DNA of 64,000 nucleotides from Geosiphon pyriformis (Eukaryota; Glomeromycota; Glomeromycetes; Archaeosporales; Geosiphonaceae): NCBI GenBank assembly GCA_016748015.1, contig JAAOMT010000602.1, positions 199,696 to 263,695 of the forward strand, read 5' to 3'. Shown piece by piece: positions 11,204 to 22,489 of this stretch (position 1 is its first letter; each line of letters starts with the position of its first letter). The notes under the pieces were generated by a model. It saw only the letters and a program-made list of their open reading frames with translations, ran no database searches and was not told where the DNA came from. The position numbers and the translations under genes were made by a program.

Positions 11204-12524
11204 AGAATATTTTCAGAGGTTTCAAATGTAATCTTTTATAAGAAATCTCAATTTTTTGAATTATTTAGCAAATATTTTGATCTTGTTTGAAAATTCTTCC
11301 CATGCCAACTTCTCCACCGGCTAATCACGGGAACCTTTGAAGATTTTACTAAAATGGTTGTTGCAAATAGGAATAATCGGAATAAAATTTAAAAACTGAT
11401 CAAAATATTTTGGTTTGAGAGAATGTCGATGTTTTAAAAAAGTAATTTAAATGAGGCGTGATTTAATGATACTGAAGTTTTAAAATATTCGCGTTAAAAT
11501 TAAGCTTGATTCTCACAATTAAATTTTTTCCTTTTTAATTCTGTACTTCATTGAATTTTTGATCCATACATATTAATGAAATTATCAAAAAGTAATCGAT
11601 TGATTTATAAATCATTTCAGCACTTATTAACTTGAATTCAAATTTTTTGAAATAATTGTTATCATTTTAAAAAACTATATTTTAATTAATTTATCTTCAA
11701 AGACGAATCTTTTAAAATTTTTCAAATTTATTTTACTTATTAAAATTATATTTAGCTAAGCTTATTTTAATATCAAAATTAATGAATAAATTTCACAAAA
11801 TTTTAATCATTCATTGTCAAATTTATAAACGTTAACTGTTGTATTACCAATAAATTGTACCAAAACCAAATCCTGAAATATAAACCGAATTTTATTAAAA
11901 ATACTGTATATTATTCATTTTTCTCTGCAAATTTTCACTTTTTGACAGAATCGCTCTTGAATTTCTGCAACTTGTCGATACAGATTAAATGAGAAATTTG
12001 GGATAAGATATTTTTTGAGAAATTACTTTAGCGATGAAGATTTCAAGGATATCTTGAGGGAAATAAATCCCATTCTGAATTCGACACATTTCCTTATCTC
12101 TTACCGCTTATTTTTAATATTCTTATCGTGATAGTCCCGCTGAAATTTGCATTTTTGAGAAAATTGCCTTAAAAGTATCTTATTTCGGAATCAAAGGCAA
12201 TGCCACTAATACTTTGTGTTAACAGTTATAAAAAATAGGTACGGAAATTGCTGAGACAATTTCGATTGTTCATCAAGTGGGATTTTTAAGATTTGCTTGA
12301 GAATATTAGCCAAGTTGGGTTTTTGTAAACTATAAATTATTGAAGGGAAAACTTTTAATAAGATCTTTGTCTCTTGGGAGGCTATAGTACTTTCAAAATA
12401 TGATTATCTAGAACTATCGCGAATCTAAACGAAAGCTGCGAAATCCAAGAAATTAATTGGGCCTTATAAAATGGTTACATTAAAATATAGAGTCAAAATA
12501 TTTCTCTTTAAGAGATTAAAAATA
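11204..12524. other. Intergenic region upstream of lipase-like gene
   Basis: AT-rich with no open frame worth calling on either strand. It contains the promoter side of the minus-strand lipase-like gene; I could not pick out a specific regulatory motif. Confidence 0.45.
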
Positions 12525-12595
12525 TGCGTACGCCGGGAATCGAACCCAGGTCTACCGCGTGGCAGGCGGTAATTATACCACTAAACCACATACGC
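12525..12595 (-). tRNA. tRNA-Gly(GCC)
   Basis: Reading the minus strand from 12595, a 71-nt cloverleaf folds cleanly. The acceptor stem GCGTATG pairs with CGTACGC (one G-U), with discriminator A. The D arm carries GGTTTAGTGGTA. The anticodon stem CCGCC/GCGG holds loop CTGCCAC with anticodon GCC. The T arm carries GGTTCGATTCC. It has no intron and no encoded CCA, as expected for a eukaryotic nuclear tRNA gene. The A-box and B-box (GGTTCGATTCC) internal promoter elements are intact, so it should be functional. Confidence 0.96.
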
Positions 12596-12884
12596 TGTTT
12601 TTCTTAGGAAAAGAAAAGATTTTACATAAAAAAATCACTTGATAATTGCTTATCAAACAACCAGATTTGATCTTGATACTGAAAAATAAATATCTAGCAA
12701 TTCTTGATATCACCCCCCTGTAAACAAGAACAAGATTTCGAACGACAAAACAACTCCTCACTCAATTTTCAACCTCGGCGATATCAGGTCATGTATCAAT
12801 TTCAAACGATCGGGACTTAAGACTCTTGGAACGAACAAGCTGCGAGATGGTTCAATATATCTTTTTCTCCATTCTGTAAAGCTC

Positions 12885-13402
12885 GTGGTTCTCTTGGACG
12901 ATGCGACCTCTGATGAGCATGAACTCTCACAAAACATTCTTGCCATCAGTCTTTATCTGCCGCATGCAGGGAAGGAGAGCTGCATGCCATCGACGAGAGC
13001 CCCAGAAGAGATGAAAAGCGACAGTAGCTCATCGCAAACTCGTAAGATGGAAGATACTTTCAATCGTACACCATCCTCAAAAGCAGCTCTTGAAGCGGTG
13101 GATGAGATTGACGAGGTTTAGTTATAAAACTATTGTCAACATCGTTGCTTTTATACCAAAAATTCTTATATCGGTCAATCACAACAGGCTTAGATAAAGT
13201 TAAGCTTCAAAGGTGCTGGAACAGGAAAAGATGCTAATGAACACGAAGACAAGATGTTGCAAAATGCTGCAATATGGGCAAGCGCAAGCTCATATGAATT
13301 ATTATATCTATTGGAATGTTGCTTCCGGGTATGCACGACGAAGCGCTTGCGAATATTTTCCTTGAGAAAATCGATGAAGCATTATTGCTAGGGAAGAAGT
13401 GA
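12885..13402 (+). pseudogene. Broken coding relic of unknown family
   Basis: This patch has visibly more G and C than its neighbours and contains two pieces of coherent coding sequence. One is a 78-codon frame at 12885-13121 (ending EAVDEIDEV). The other is a shifted pair further on, where one frame reads KDANEHEDKMLQNAAIWASA and the next ends MHDEALANIFLEKIDEALLL just before a TGA at 13400. Stops and frame changes separate them. I do not recognise the family. The composition and position next to the Fanzor relic suggest an imported or mobile segment in decay. Confidence 0.35.
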
Positions 13403-13628
13403 TAAGGCGTAATGTAAATCAGCAAAAGTTAAACACGAATCCACAAGTTCTATAAGCACACTCTATCATTTTGATCTCGAAAGATCTGCGAAAAACAATG
13501 ACGATTCGTGCACAGAATTCAAATGAAACCATTTCTGTATCACTCATCTCCATAATCTATCGATGCTTACTACACATCGTTATAAACCTACCATCATGAC
13601 AAACGTGTTTTGTGGCCTCCTCATTTTG

Positions 13629-14060
13629 AAAAAAAAAAAAAAAAAAAAAAAAGGGGCATAATCATAGGTAGTCCCTTCCTCAAGCTAATGTCGGATGGCG
13701 AGCTCACCCACTATCACAAACCTAACGAGTGGAAGTTTGCCTGGGTATACGAGACGCAAAAACAGCTTGGCGAAACCAAGCGGATGGCACTCTCCATTGA
13801 TCCCGGGGTCTGTACACTTTTTACATGGTACTCTCCCGCGAAAGGTGTAGGTAATATTGACGAACATTCTATTGGATGTATAGTTCACATTTGCAAATAC
13901 TTGGACGATCTTATCTCCCAAAATGGTAAATTATAGTATCCTCCTCAAAGCATAAGAATAAAATGGCCCGGCGACTCGATAAGGCGATTTTCGGATGGAG
14001 CCTTGGTCCTAAAGGAAATGATAGGCATTACACAGCAATCCTTAGTATTTATTATTGATA
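13629..14060 (+). pseudogene. Fanzor/TnpB-type nuclease relic (RuvC-I region)
   Basis: Directly after a run of 24 A (13629-13652) a plus-strand frame carries MSDGELTHYHKPNEWKF, then METRK-like linker sequence and the motif MALSIDPGVCTLFTWYSP. The D-P-G-V-x-T stretch followed by TWYSP is the RuvC-I block of eukaryotic Fanzor and IS607-type TnpB RNA-guided nucleases, with the catalytic Asp in DPG. Further on, DEHSIGCIVHICKYLDDLIS fits the following helix. A TAG at 13934 ends the frame. The continuation KHKNKMARRLDKAI resumes two bases out of phase at about 13948, ending by 14058. RuvC-II, the zinc finger and RuvC-III are absent, so this is a dead fragment of a mobile gene. No terminal repeats or guide RNA could be identified. 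Confidence 0.7.
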
Positions 14061-14896
14061 TGTGATAATCCATCCGATATGGTCAACAATAAACGTAAGT
14101 TGATAATAAACCTTTTTTGGTATTTTCATTGATATCTTGAACTTACCTTTTAAGAAATAGACATTTAATTCCAACTTTATGGAAAGGAGGAATAAATTCT
14201 GTTTTAGAATATAAGAGTGTTTGATTTCTATTTTTATGTATGAATTATACTTAAGAAATTATTGGATATTTCGTTCCTTCACCTTATACTACATGAAAAA
14301 GAATCCTATAAAAATTTATTGTTTTCGATTTTCTAACTTTTGTTTTTGTATTGCTCGAAAATATCACACCGGAAACGATTCTCAATTGAAATACTGAGCT
14401 TTATATCTATTCAACCTGAATCCATCCTACCCAAATCAAAAATTCGTTAAAACACAAGAAGTCAAGACTATGCATATTTCAGGCTTGTCTAGTTTGAAAG
14501 TAAATGGTTAAAAGTAACAAACCAAATTTTTGATTATGCAAGCATTAAGTCGGATAAACAAACCCAAAAGTGGAGCTTTAAGAAAACACTTTAATGTCTG
14601 TAATTAGAAAGTCACTTCACGTTTTAAAATCCCAGCTACCATCACAGAAGTGATTTTTGGAAGCTGATATCAGACCAATGTCCTGCAGATGAGCACCTGA
14701 TATCGCAAAACCTCACATGTCCACCTCACAAAAAACGCGCTATTCTTTCCCTGCAGCTTTGCTGTTTGTCCGAGATCAATTTGAGGAAGTTGAATTTTTT
14801 TTAAAATATGATATCATTTGAGATTAGACAAAGATGGCTTCGATTTTTTATAAATGGTCACCAGGATTCGTTTGACTTATACGTTTAATTACACCG

Positions 14897-15541
14897 ATGA
14901 GAGAATCTCTTTACCTAGCTGACCCATCATTGAGGATTATGTTTGACACGAAATTTTCACAACTACTCATGCCGTCTTTTAATAGTGAGAATATGTGTGA
15001 ACATTTGCTAAAAAGTCTTTTACCTGACGAGCAACTTGATCTCGAAAATGAGATGAATTCATACATGGACCATTCATCAGCTTTTGATTCTGATGGCATT
15101 GCACAGCTAAAGAGCCACCATAATGATCTTCCCATAATTTCATCATTATTGCAACAGAAAATATCCAATCATATCATACCAAATGAAGGTCGCTTTCTCC
15201 GGACTAAGTTTTTCTCAAATTCTGCCCCCTCTAATGTTTCTCAGGTAAAATACCGGGAACCCCAAACACCTAAACAGTTAAATAAAGATGCAGTAATTAA
15301 TAGATCATTAAAAGCCTCATCAGGGTTTTTCACAAAGGAAACTCGATTTTGGCGATTCAAAATTGACTATGAAGTGCGGAAAACTTTTATCAGCTATGGC
15401 AATATTTTACCTGATGGGCATGTAGCTGAACGAGCCGAGCAGATTAGATGCCATCGAACTGGAACAGCGGCTAAACGATTTGTGGAAAAGTTCATTAATG
15501 AAAAGCTAAAGGCCGAATATATTGGAACTGTTGAATGGTGA
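14897..15541 (+). CDS. WGR-like domain protein 3 (214 aa)
   Basis: Third intronless member of the family, 214 residues. The N-terminal 140 residues differ from the other two copies; they include a Leu-rich acidic part (about 34-70) but no signal or membrane segment. The C-terminal domain (about 146-210) reads FWRFKID, SYGNILPDGH, AERAEQIRCHR and an ending helix EKLKAEY, aligning without gaps to paralogues 1 and 2 apart from one or two residues. A short lead-in SSGFFTKETR mirrors PSGLFQTKDK in copy 1. Like copy 1 it ends in Trp (TVEW). It sits nine kilobases from copy 2, separated by a lipase-like gene and relics, so this is a dispersed local family. Function unknown. Confidence 0.75.
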   Translation: MRESLYLADPSLRIMFDTKFSQLLMPSFNSENMCEHLLKSLLPDEQLDLENEMNSYMDHSSAFDSDGIAQLKSHHNDLPIISSLLQQKISNHIIPNEGRFLRTKFFSNSAPSNVSQVKYREPQTPKQLNKDAVINRSLKASSGFFTKETRFWRFKIDYEVRKTFISYGNILPDGHVAERAEQIRCHRTGTAAKRFVEKFINEKLKAEYIGTVEW

Positions 15542-16442
15542 GCTGCTACTAATTTTGGCGTCAAGGATCAGTTCAAAGAAATTAGTTTAAATAGTTATAT
15601 TGTTATAATCTTACTTTTTAGTTATTAAATAGGTTTTTACAAAGTTAATTTAGAAATTTAGAAGTCTCAAGTTTCCTATATTAAGAAATCTTCCTGGTGA
15701 AGGTGTTAAAATTACAATAAATAATAGTGCTGAATTCGGAGCAATATTCTGGGTTACCCTTTCCCAAAGGTACAGATTGCGAATCCCAATACCTTTCAAT
15801 CAAGAGTTTCATGGATGCTAACAATTCTAACTTCAAATCAATTCTTTTGAGCCAACCTCACATAACAAATTTGGATTAAGTGAGAAGTTGACTATTAAGG
15901 AAAATTTATGCGTGAATCAAGCTAAATTTTGCTCATTGCTTAAACTTTGAAAGCCAAAATCCTTGACCAAATCATTTTCCAAAGCTGGTCTGCTTTAATA
16001 CTATTCACTCGATTGATCTTATCTTTAGAGTGTGACCAAAAACAAAATTAGTAAAAAGTGAAGAACATAATCTCCAAAAGTTTCTCTTTTATTTTTTTGT
16101 TTGATCCGAAATGCAAAATTCTAACTTCTTTGATCAGATGCATTCGCCTTTAAGAAACATTGGGTTTACATATCACAAAAGTTTATCATGAGTTTTGTTT
16201 ATATATGTAACAAAACCAGATAAAGTTGGTTTCTAAACAAAGAATTCAATGAAAATTTTTATTCAATTCCTAATGATATTCCTTATCGTATAGAAATTAG
16301 TGATAAACATTGGTTCTGTCGTCGCAGAATCCGTTTTCTTCGCTTGCTTGCTTAGACACACAAGGTTCCAGATTCTGTCTTATAAAACCCAAAATTATCG
16401 CAGACTGCTCCCAGTGCGTTTAGAGAGACATGTTTCATATAC
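15542..16442. other. Intergenic region
   Basis: No gene or clear signal seen; AT-rich with short frames only. Confidence 0.45.
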
Positions 16443-17306
16443 TCACAACTCCATTTTGATATCGAGATAGCGGTCGATCCTTTGTGGTTGGAAAAGATGG
16501 AATTCCTTCAACGATATTTTTGTGTAACTCAATAAATGGTAGAGGCCGAGATACATCATCCAAAACTCTACCAATTCATTGGTTAATTGTAATCGAGTAT
16601 GCTCTTCTAATATTCCAGCTAGGTACAGGAATTTCATATTCCTCGCTGTCGATAAATTGTAGCTTCATCAGCGGTTGTAATTGTGTCGTTATTACGAACT
16701 GGTATGCTCAATATGGCTTTTTCAAGGGCTGTTGTCAACGTTGAATAAACCATTAACAGGTGCTTGTCCTTGGTTTTGTGTTATTATGTATTTTATAGGG
16801 GTTGTCATTTTCCTCTTTCAGCTCACTTGAGAAAGCTTCGTAATGTACTGACGTGGACTGTCAATGTCACCAATGCAGGATCAAAAGTAGGATTGTGGAT
16901 GGCACATCTCTTAACATGATTGATGGTTCTGCTAATTCTGAGCACATCCTCCTCAAGGACGGATAATGGAGAGAGCACTTCGTGTATAGCGCCAATCATG
17001 TTTTTAAAATTTCTTAATGTGCCAATGACACAAATGAACTGCCCGAGGTCAAATCCTTCGAGAAGGTTTTTTTCCTTTAGATAATCCATATAGATAACGT
17101 CCAGAGCAGTGTTCAGTTTCATGTCAACCCGCAATTGGAACAGAGAATGGAATCGTTCCAGTTAACATCAGTTTAGCCCTATAAGAAATATTATACATTA
17201 AATGAAATAAGATCATTGATAAATGATGGATTAATAAACACATAACCAGATGGCCTATGGTAGTAGAGCAAGAAGATACGAATTTCATTATAACGTTTAC
17301 AATCAA
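16443..17306 (-). pseudogene. Minus-strand coding relic, unknown family
   Basis: Three consecutive minus-strand frames look coding but are out of phase: 17306-17124 (ending LMLTGTIPFSVPIAG), 17134-16823 (103 codons with YLKEKNLLEGFDLG and NPTFDPALVTLTVHV) and 16637-16443. The first two overlap exactly where the sense breaks (near 17128), which is what a one- or two-base indel in one gene would give. I could not join them by splice sites and do not recognise the product. A decayed gene or mobile-element protein is the best description; a multi-exon gene that I misread is the alternative. Confidence 0.3.
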
Positions 17307-17411
17307 ATAATGTTATCAAAGATATGAGAATGTTAATGGAAACAAAAGAAAGGGATTCTTGTCAAGTTATATTAAGTAAAAATGGATCTGGAATTCGAAA
17401 GTGTAGATGCT

Positions 17412-17885
17412 AAATTATATGGAGGACAGTCGGCCAGTTATGGTGAAATCCTGAGAATACCCTTGCTCTTCGCCTTTGAGTTTCATAATCAAGGCTGCGG
17501 TATTTGATGTAGGCTTTTCTTTGGTATGAAAAAGAAAGACTGAACCAGCGACCCAGTTATCCTTGATTATTTTAATGTGAGATATAACTCCTTTGTCTTG
17601 GGAGTCCAGAAACCCAAAGACTTCCTCCAGACTTCACCGACGGAAGTGGGTTCAACTCTGAAGGAAGTAGGGCGGGAGTTTGCGTGATGAATCCACGGAA
17701 CTATAAGCAGCAGCCTCCCTGTTTCCCCTTGCTTTCACTTTTTGCGCTGACCTCTGCTCATCATCCACGCCCAAGATTGTTGCTTCCGGGGCTCTTTGAA
17801 TCATCATGGGGTCTAATTGCTCACCAGTGTTGTTGGCTTTGGCGATATTTTGCGATGGGAGGTTTAGAATATCAAGCATAGACAT
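17412..17885 (-). pseudogene. Minus-strand coding relic, unknown family
   Basis: A 77-codon frame (17885-17652, starting MSMLDILNLPSQ) is followed by a shifted frame to about 17412 containing SHIKIIKDNWVAGSVFLFH and ending MKLKGEEQGYSQDF..LSSI with a TAA. Both have balanced composition compared with the AT-rich flanks. The join is broken by a frame change. It could be the upstream half of the relic at 16443-17306, since strand and spacing agree. No family is recognised. Confidence 0.3.
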
Positions 17886-18451
17886 TATTTTAGCTCCTTC
17901 AGCAGACGGGTTAATATCAATTTTATGATGTTTTCAAAGATGTTCTCTTAAGACTTCGTGTTTAGCCATAAGAGGTCCCCGGCTTGCCTCCAGTGAAATA
18001 AATTGATCGTCTTCCGTAACAAGAACTTTTTCCCCTGATCTAAACTGACGTTAATAGCTATTTATTAGATTTTGGAATCTGACGTCATGTTAAAAGCCTA
18101 TGGCTAATGCTGTGTATTGACCATTTTCCAACTTTGACTAATGCAAAAGCCAGAATGTTAATTATTACTGTTACATGTCACCAAAAAGGAAATTTTGCTT
18201 TCCGAGTTCCGCAAGTTATATGTAGTGCATGTCATGATGCAGTGAAAGCTTCATCATGGGAAAATTTATGTTTGTTTAACTTATACTAGCCAATTAGATA
18301 TCACCTTTTCACGCACTATTCTCCATAATTTACTGGGAGTCTTGTTCCGAAAAGTTGGAACCATTTACGATTATTTTTCTCGGTTAAAAATAATTTTTTC
18401 TCTCCGCTTTCGAAGACAACCCTCGTGCGAGAGTGAAGGTTATCCCACACT

Positions 18452-20214
18452 ATGAACCCTCTCTACAACAGTAACAGTCCGTTCGCCTCGACTTCGAGTG
18501 AGACGAGTGCTGTTCCTGCCCCTGCTTTCACTATTGACGACTTTAATACTTGGGACTTCTCTTCAATAGAAGATAATATAGAAGCTCAAAAGCTACTGGC
18601 TGCAGCAATTGCTCATAACGATCAGTATAGATTCGAAGACGACTCCAAGAGAAAGTTGGAATTATTGGAAGATATAATTACACAAGTTCCAGTTAAAGCA
18701 AATCGTCAGTATTTGAACCAAAAAATTTCTTGATATTTTCGCCTTCTCATGTACAAACATTAACACTCTGATGATTTTTAATTTCAAATTTACTCCTCTA
18801 ATTTTGAATTATCTTAAATTCTATTCTTTTCAGATAACTTAAACATCACGTCTATTCCTCACACAGACCTATCAACTCAAGGTACCAAAATTTATGGCAT
18901 ATTGATATAATAAATTTGAAAAAATATATAGATTTTTAATTCGCTACTCCAATTAATAATTTTTTAGACGTTTTACAGTCACAAATGTCTCCTAATTCTG
19001 AAAATCAGTCATCTGAAAGTCAAAAGAAGAAACCAGGCAGGAAACCACTCACCAATACTCCTAGCTCCGTAAGTCAATTTTGAAACAAAACATAATATTG
19101 ATTTTTGGCTTCACAAGATTAAACTTGATAAGAACTCAATTGATATTGGTCTCCCTAGAAACGCAAAGCACAGAATCGTGCTGCACAACGAGCTTTTCGC
19201 GAGCGCAAGGAGCGCTATGTCAAAGAACTTGAGATTAGAATCAAAGAGTTAGAATCGCAATCAGCCAAAACTACCAATGAGAATTCTCAATTGAAATCAC
19301 TTGTAGAACAATTGCAGACAGAAAACTATATACTGAAACAGACAACGTTTACGTTTGATTTCCCTTTGGACAAAGCAAATGAAAGCTCGGTGGCACTTGA
19401 CAAAAGCATTAACGAACTTATTGCGCCAATTAATGGCAACCCACTTGCGACGGATCCATTCACACCTCCATCCTCACATGATAGTGATGATGATTCTATC
19501 TCTACACAAAACAACTCCCCTCAAATTTCTGAAACTCTAAATTTGAATATGACTACAGATCCCAATTTTAATAACCCTTCCAAACCTTCTGTGGCGCCCC
19601 TTATGTTTACCTTGCCTGCATCAGATTCAAGTAAAGATTCAAACAGCTTTAAGCTCTCGGGTTTTGGATCATCGCAAAAACCGCAAAATGCTCAAGAGTT
19701 TTGCAAAAAATTCACTAATGGCATGTGTCCAGATGAAGATGACGATGATGAGGAGCTTGAAAGCAATGATGAGAACTCCCAATTCTCTGGAACTAATTCT
19801 GACAAGAAACAAACGGCGTTCTTTCAATATCGTGACCCGACGCCCTTCACCGCATCTATTGATAACCTCTCAGGATCAGCACACATTCCCCCGCTTTTTG
19901 AGGACAGTTTTGAAAATTTTGGTAGTTATGCACCGATGCAGACCCCAAGTAATGAGATCAAGAACCCGCTTGACTCCAATCGGAATCATAATACGAGTTT
20001 CACTACAATTGAAGACATCCGTGATAAAAAGTATTTATCATGCCAAAAAGTATGGGAACGAATCAACGAGCATCCAAACTTTGACGAATTTCAGGGTGAT
20101 GTCATCGACAATCTCTGCAATGAATTAAAGACCAAGGCTAAATGCTCTGGAAATGGTCCTGTGGTCCCTGAAGAAGAAGTCGACAAATTGTTGATTAAGT
20201 TAGAAGGGAAATAA
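18452..20214 (+). CDS. Yap1/Pap1-like bZIP transcription factor (4 exons, 485 aa)
   Basis: Exons 18452-18704, 18834-18881, 18968-19068 and 19159-20214; all introns are GT..AG and in phase. The fourth exon opens on the basic region: NRAAQRAFRERKERYV at 140-155 is the fungal AP-1 signature (N-x-x-A-Q-x-x-F-R). A leucine-heptad zipper follows to about 190. Behind it lie a Ser/Asp-rich activation region, an n-CRD-like segment with Cys316 and Cys324 before an acidic run, and a C-terminal cysteine-rich domain (Cys429, Cys454, Cys463). The latter fits the Yap1/Pap1 c-CRD with its embedded export signal. In the family, peroxide forms disulfides between the two CRDs, masks export and drives nuclear accumulation and antioxidant genes. 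The first donor (GTCAGT) was chosen because it alone keeps the frame open across exon 2. Confidence 0.92.
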
Positions 20215-22225
20215 CATTGTATTTAAAAACATCGACTGTTCACACTGGTAGACCCTTGGCTTCCCAATATCACAATGTAGATAATCTTTTCCCCTTAAAA
20301 TAACGAAATATAATTCGAAGATACAGAATTATCAATTCGGTAGTCATACCATTATATCAGAACCTGGAGCATCTTTATCATTATTTTCCTTACATCTTGA
20401 TAGCTTTCCTTTTTTTGTTAATCCACAGCTCAAAATATTGTTTATAATTCAAAATTGATTAGACCTTCACTGTGTCAGCCTAGAAAATTAGCAGATGAAT
20501 TTTTTGAAAACTAGTCAATGTCAGAATTGCTGTAAATTTGGTTATTAATACGGTTGACACGGTGAAAACCCCTCAGATATTTCACAATGGTAAATAGAAT
20601 CATCCCAGTCATGAAAAACGTGAGCGAACAAAATGCGTGCAGTTTTTGATGACTCATTCTAAATTCTATGTCTTAAGCCACCATCTAGGTCAATAGGAAG
20701 CTAGGTATCGGGCATGATTACGCAAATGTAACTTTACTCGTGACAAACTGCAGCGCCTTAAATTATCTACGAAAATTTCGGTTTTTTTAATAGCTTTTGA
20801 AAAACCTTTCGCAACTTGTGTCTATAATAAAGAAATGTTGAATTATATTCGACTAGAACTAACTTATTTATAGCATATAAGATTAATTTACAACTTAATA
20901 AACAAAATAATAAATAAAACACTATTGTAAAATAATAAAATAGATTTGAATTTTGTGATTTTTATTAATTACTTTATAAGTGTGAAATATATCAAAATCG
21001 TTGTATTTTTTGATATATCAAATACTTAAATATTTAAAATTACATAAAATATACATTTATTTTTGGGTTTAATGAAACATATTAAATAATAATAAGTTTC
21101 TATTTTAAAAAAATTTTGTATAAAAAGTAAGATCTAAATTATTTATAATTTGTTAAAGAAGTTGCTATTTATTTAATTGGATTTTGTTCAAATTTATTGA
21201 ATATTTTTTATTATTTTAATTACAGCTGGATATTTATTTTAAAATATAATTGAAACTAATAAAATATTTAATCTCCACTTTTTAAATTGCTTCAGAATTT
21301 CAAAATTCATGTTTTGAAATTTATTTTCTAATAGTATACTTTTCAGTTAATATTTTTAATCTATTAGTTTTATTAATTACCTAATTAATTACATATATTA
21401 GTTGCAAATGTTATACATATTAGTTATCTTATTTTTAAAATTAATTATTAATGTAATTATTTTTAACTTAATTATTGACTTGGTTATTAATTTAATCATT
21501 GACTGAATTATTAATTTAATTATTAATTGTTTTTTTAAAAAATATATAAACAAGATTTTCCAAAATTGTAAAAAAATTATTAATTGTTTTTAATTCTTTA
21601 TCTAATAGAACAAAATAAATTTTTTACAATAATTCAATTTTTTTTGATTGTATATTGTTGGCTTTTTAAAGAGTATTTTAAATAATTATTTATTAAAAAT
21701 TACAAATAATATTTGTTAATAAAAACTTTTTTTTATATTTTTTACAATTTTTCAAGACACAAACTCTTGTTGTAGATTTAATAATTGTCTTTAACAATAA
21801 TATAACTAACAAAAAAAATTGTTTTATTAATGATATTTTTTTCAAAAGCATAAATAATATTAAATACTTAAGTAATAAAAAAAATATATCTTTAAGCAAA
21901 TTTTTAATTAGTGCTAATAATTTTTAAACATAAATACTTAATCAAATAGTAAATAAACAATATTTTGTTGGTTAGTAGTAATTACAAAATAGATAATAAG
22001 AATAAAACTTATCTTAATTTTAAAACAAATATTTTTAAAGCAAATAAATCTTTAATTAGTATTATTAATTATAAGATAAAAAATAAAATATTGTTTTTTT
22101 TTTATTATATTATTATCTTAAATAAAATATAAATTAATTTTAAAATTATTAAAAAAATATTTATCAAAAAATTATATATATATTTTTTATTTAACAAATA
22201 AGATTTATATTATATTTTTTTTTCA
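20215..22225. other. AT-rich flank of transposon island
   Basis: The first 600 bp are ordinary intergenic DNA. From about 20850 the sequence becomes almost pure A and T and remains so up to the terminal repeat of the pogo element. No gene is supported; frames such as 21899-21693 (minus) are low-complexity Leu/Ile/Lys/Phe strings. Confidence 0.6.
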
Positions 22226-22489
22226 TACAGTGAACTCTCTCTATAGTCCCTCTGGTTATAGTCACTATTTTCTTATAATCACATTTTTTTAAAAACCAAA
22301 ACCATTTATATATAATATTATCTCTTTATAGTCATTTTTACTATATATATCTCCTTATAGTTCCTATTCTCACAAATATGATAGCAGAATATAAGTAATT
22401 TCCACTCTCTATAGTCATACTATAATCATATGATATTAGATATAAACATCAGATGTCATTTCATATTTAATTGGATATGTACAGTTAGG

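Noticed and set aside
19355-20128. Alternative frames of 61 and 154 codons overlapping the bZIP exon
   Set aside because: Met/Thr/Arg-rich out-of-frame readings of the Ser/Asp-rich region; the in-frame CRD motifs decide the true frame.
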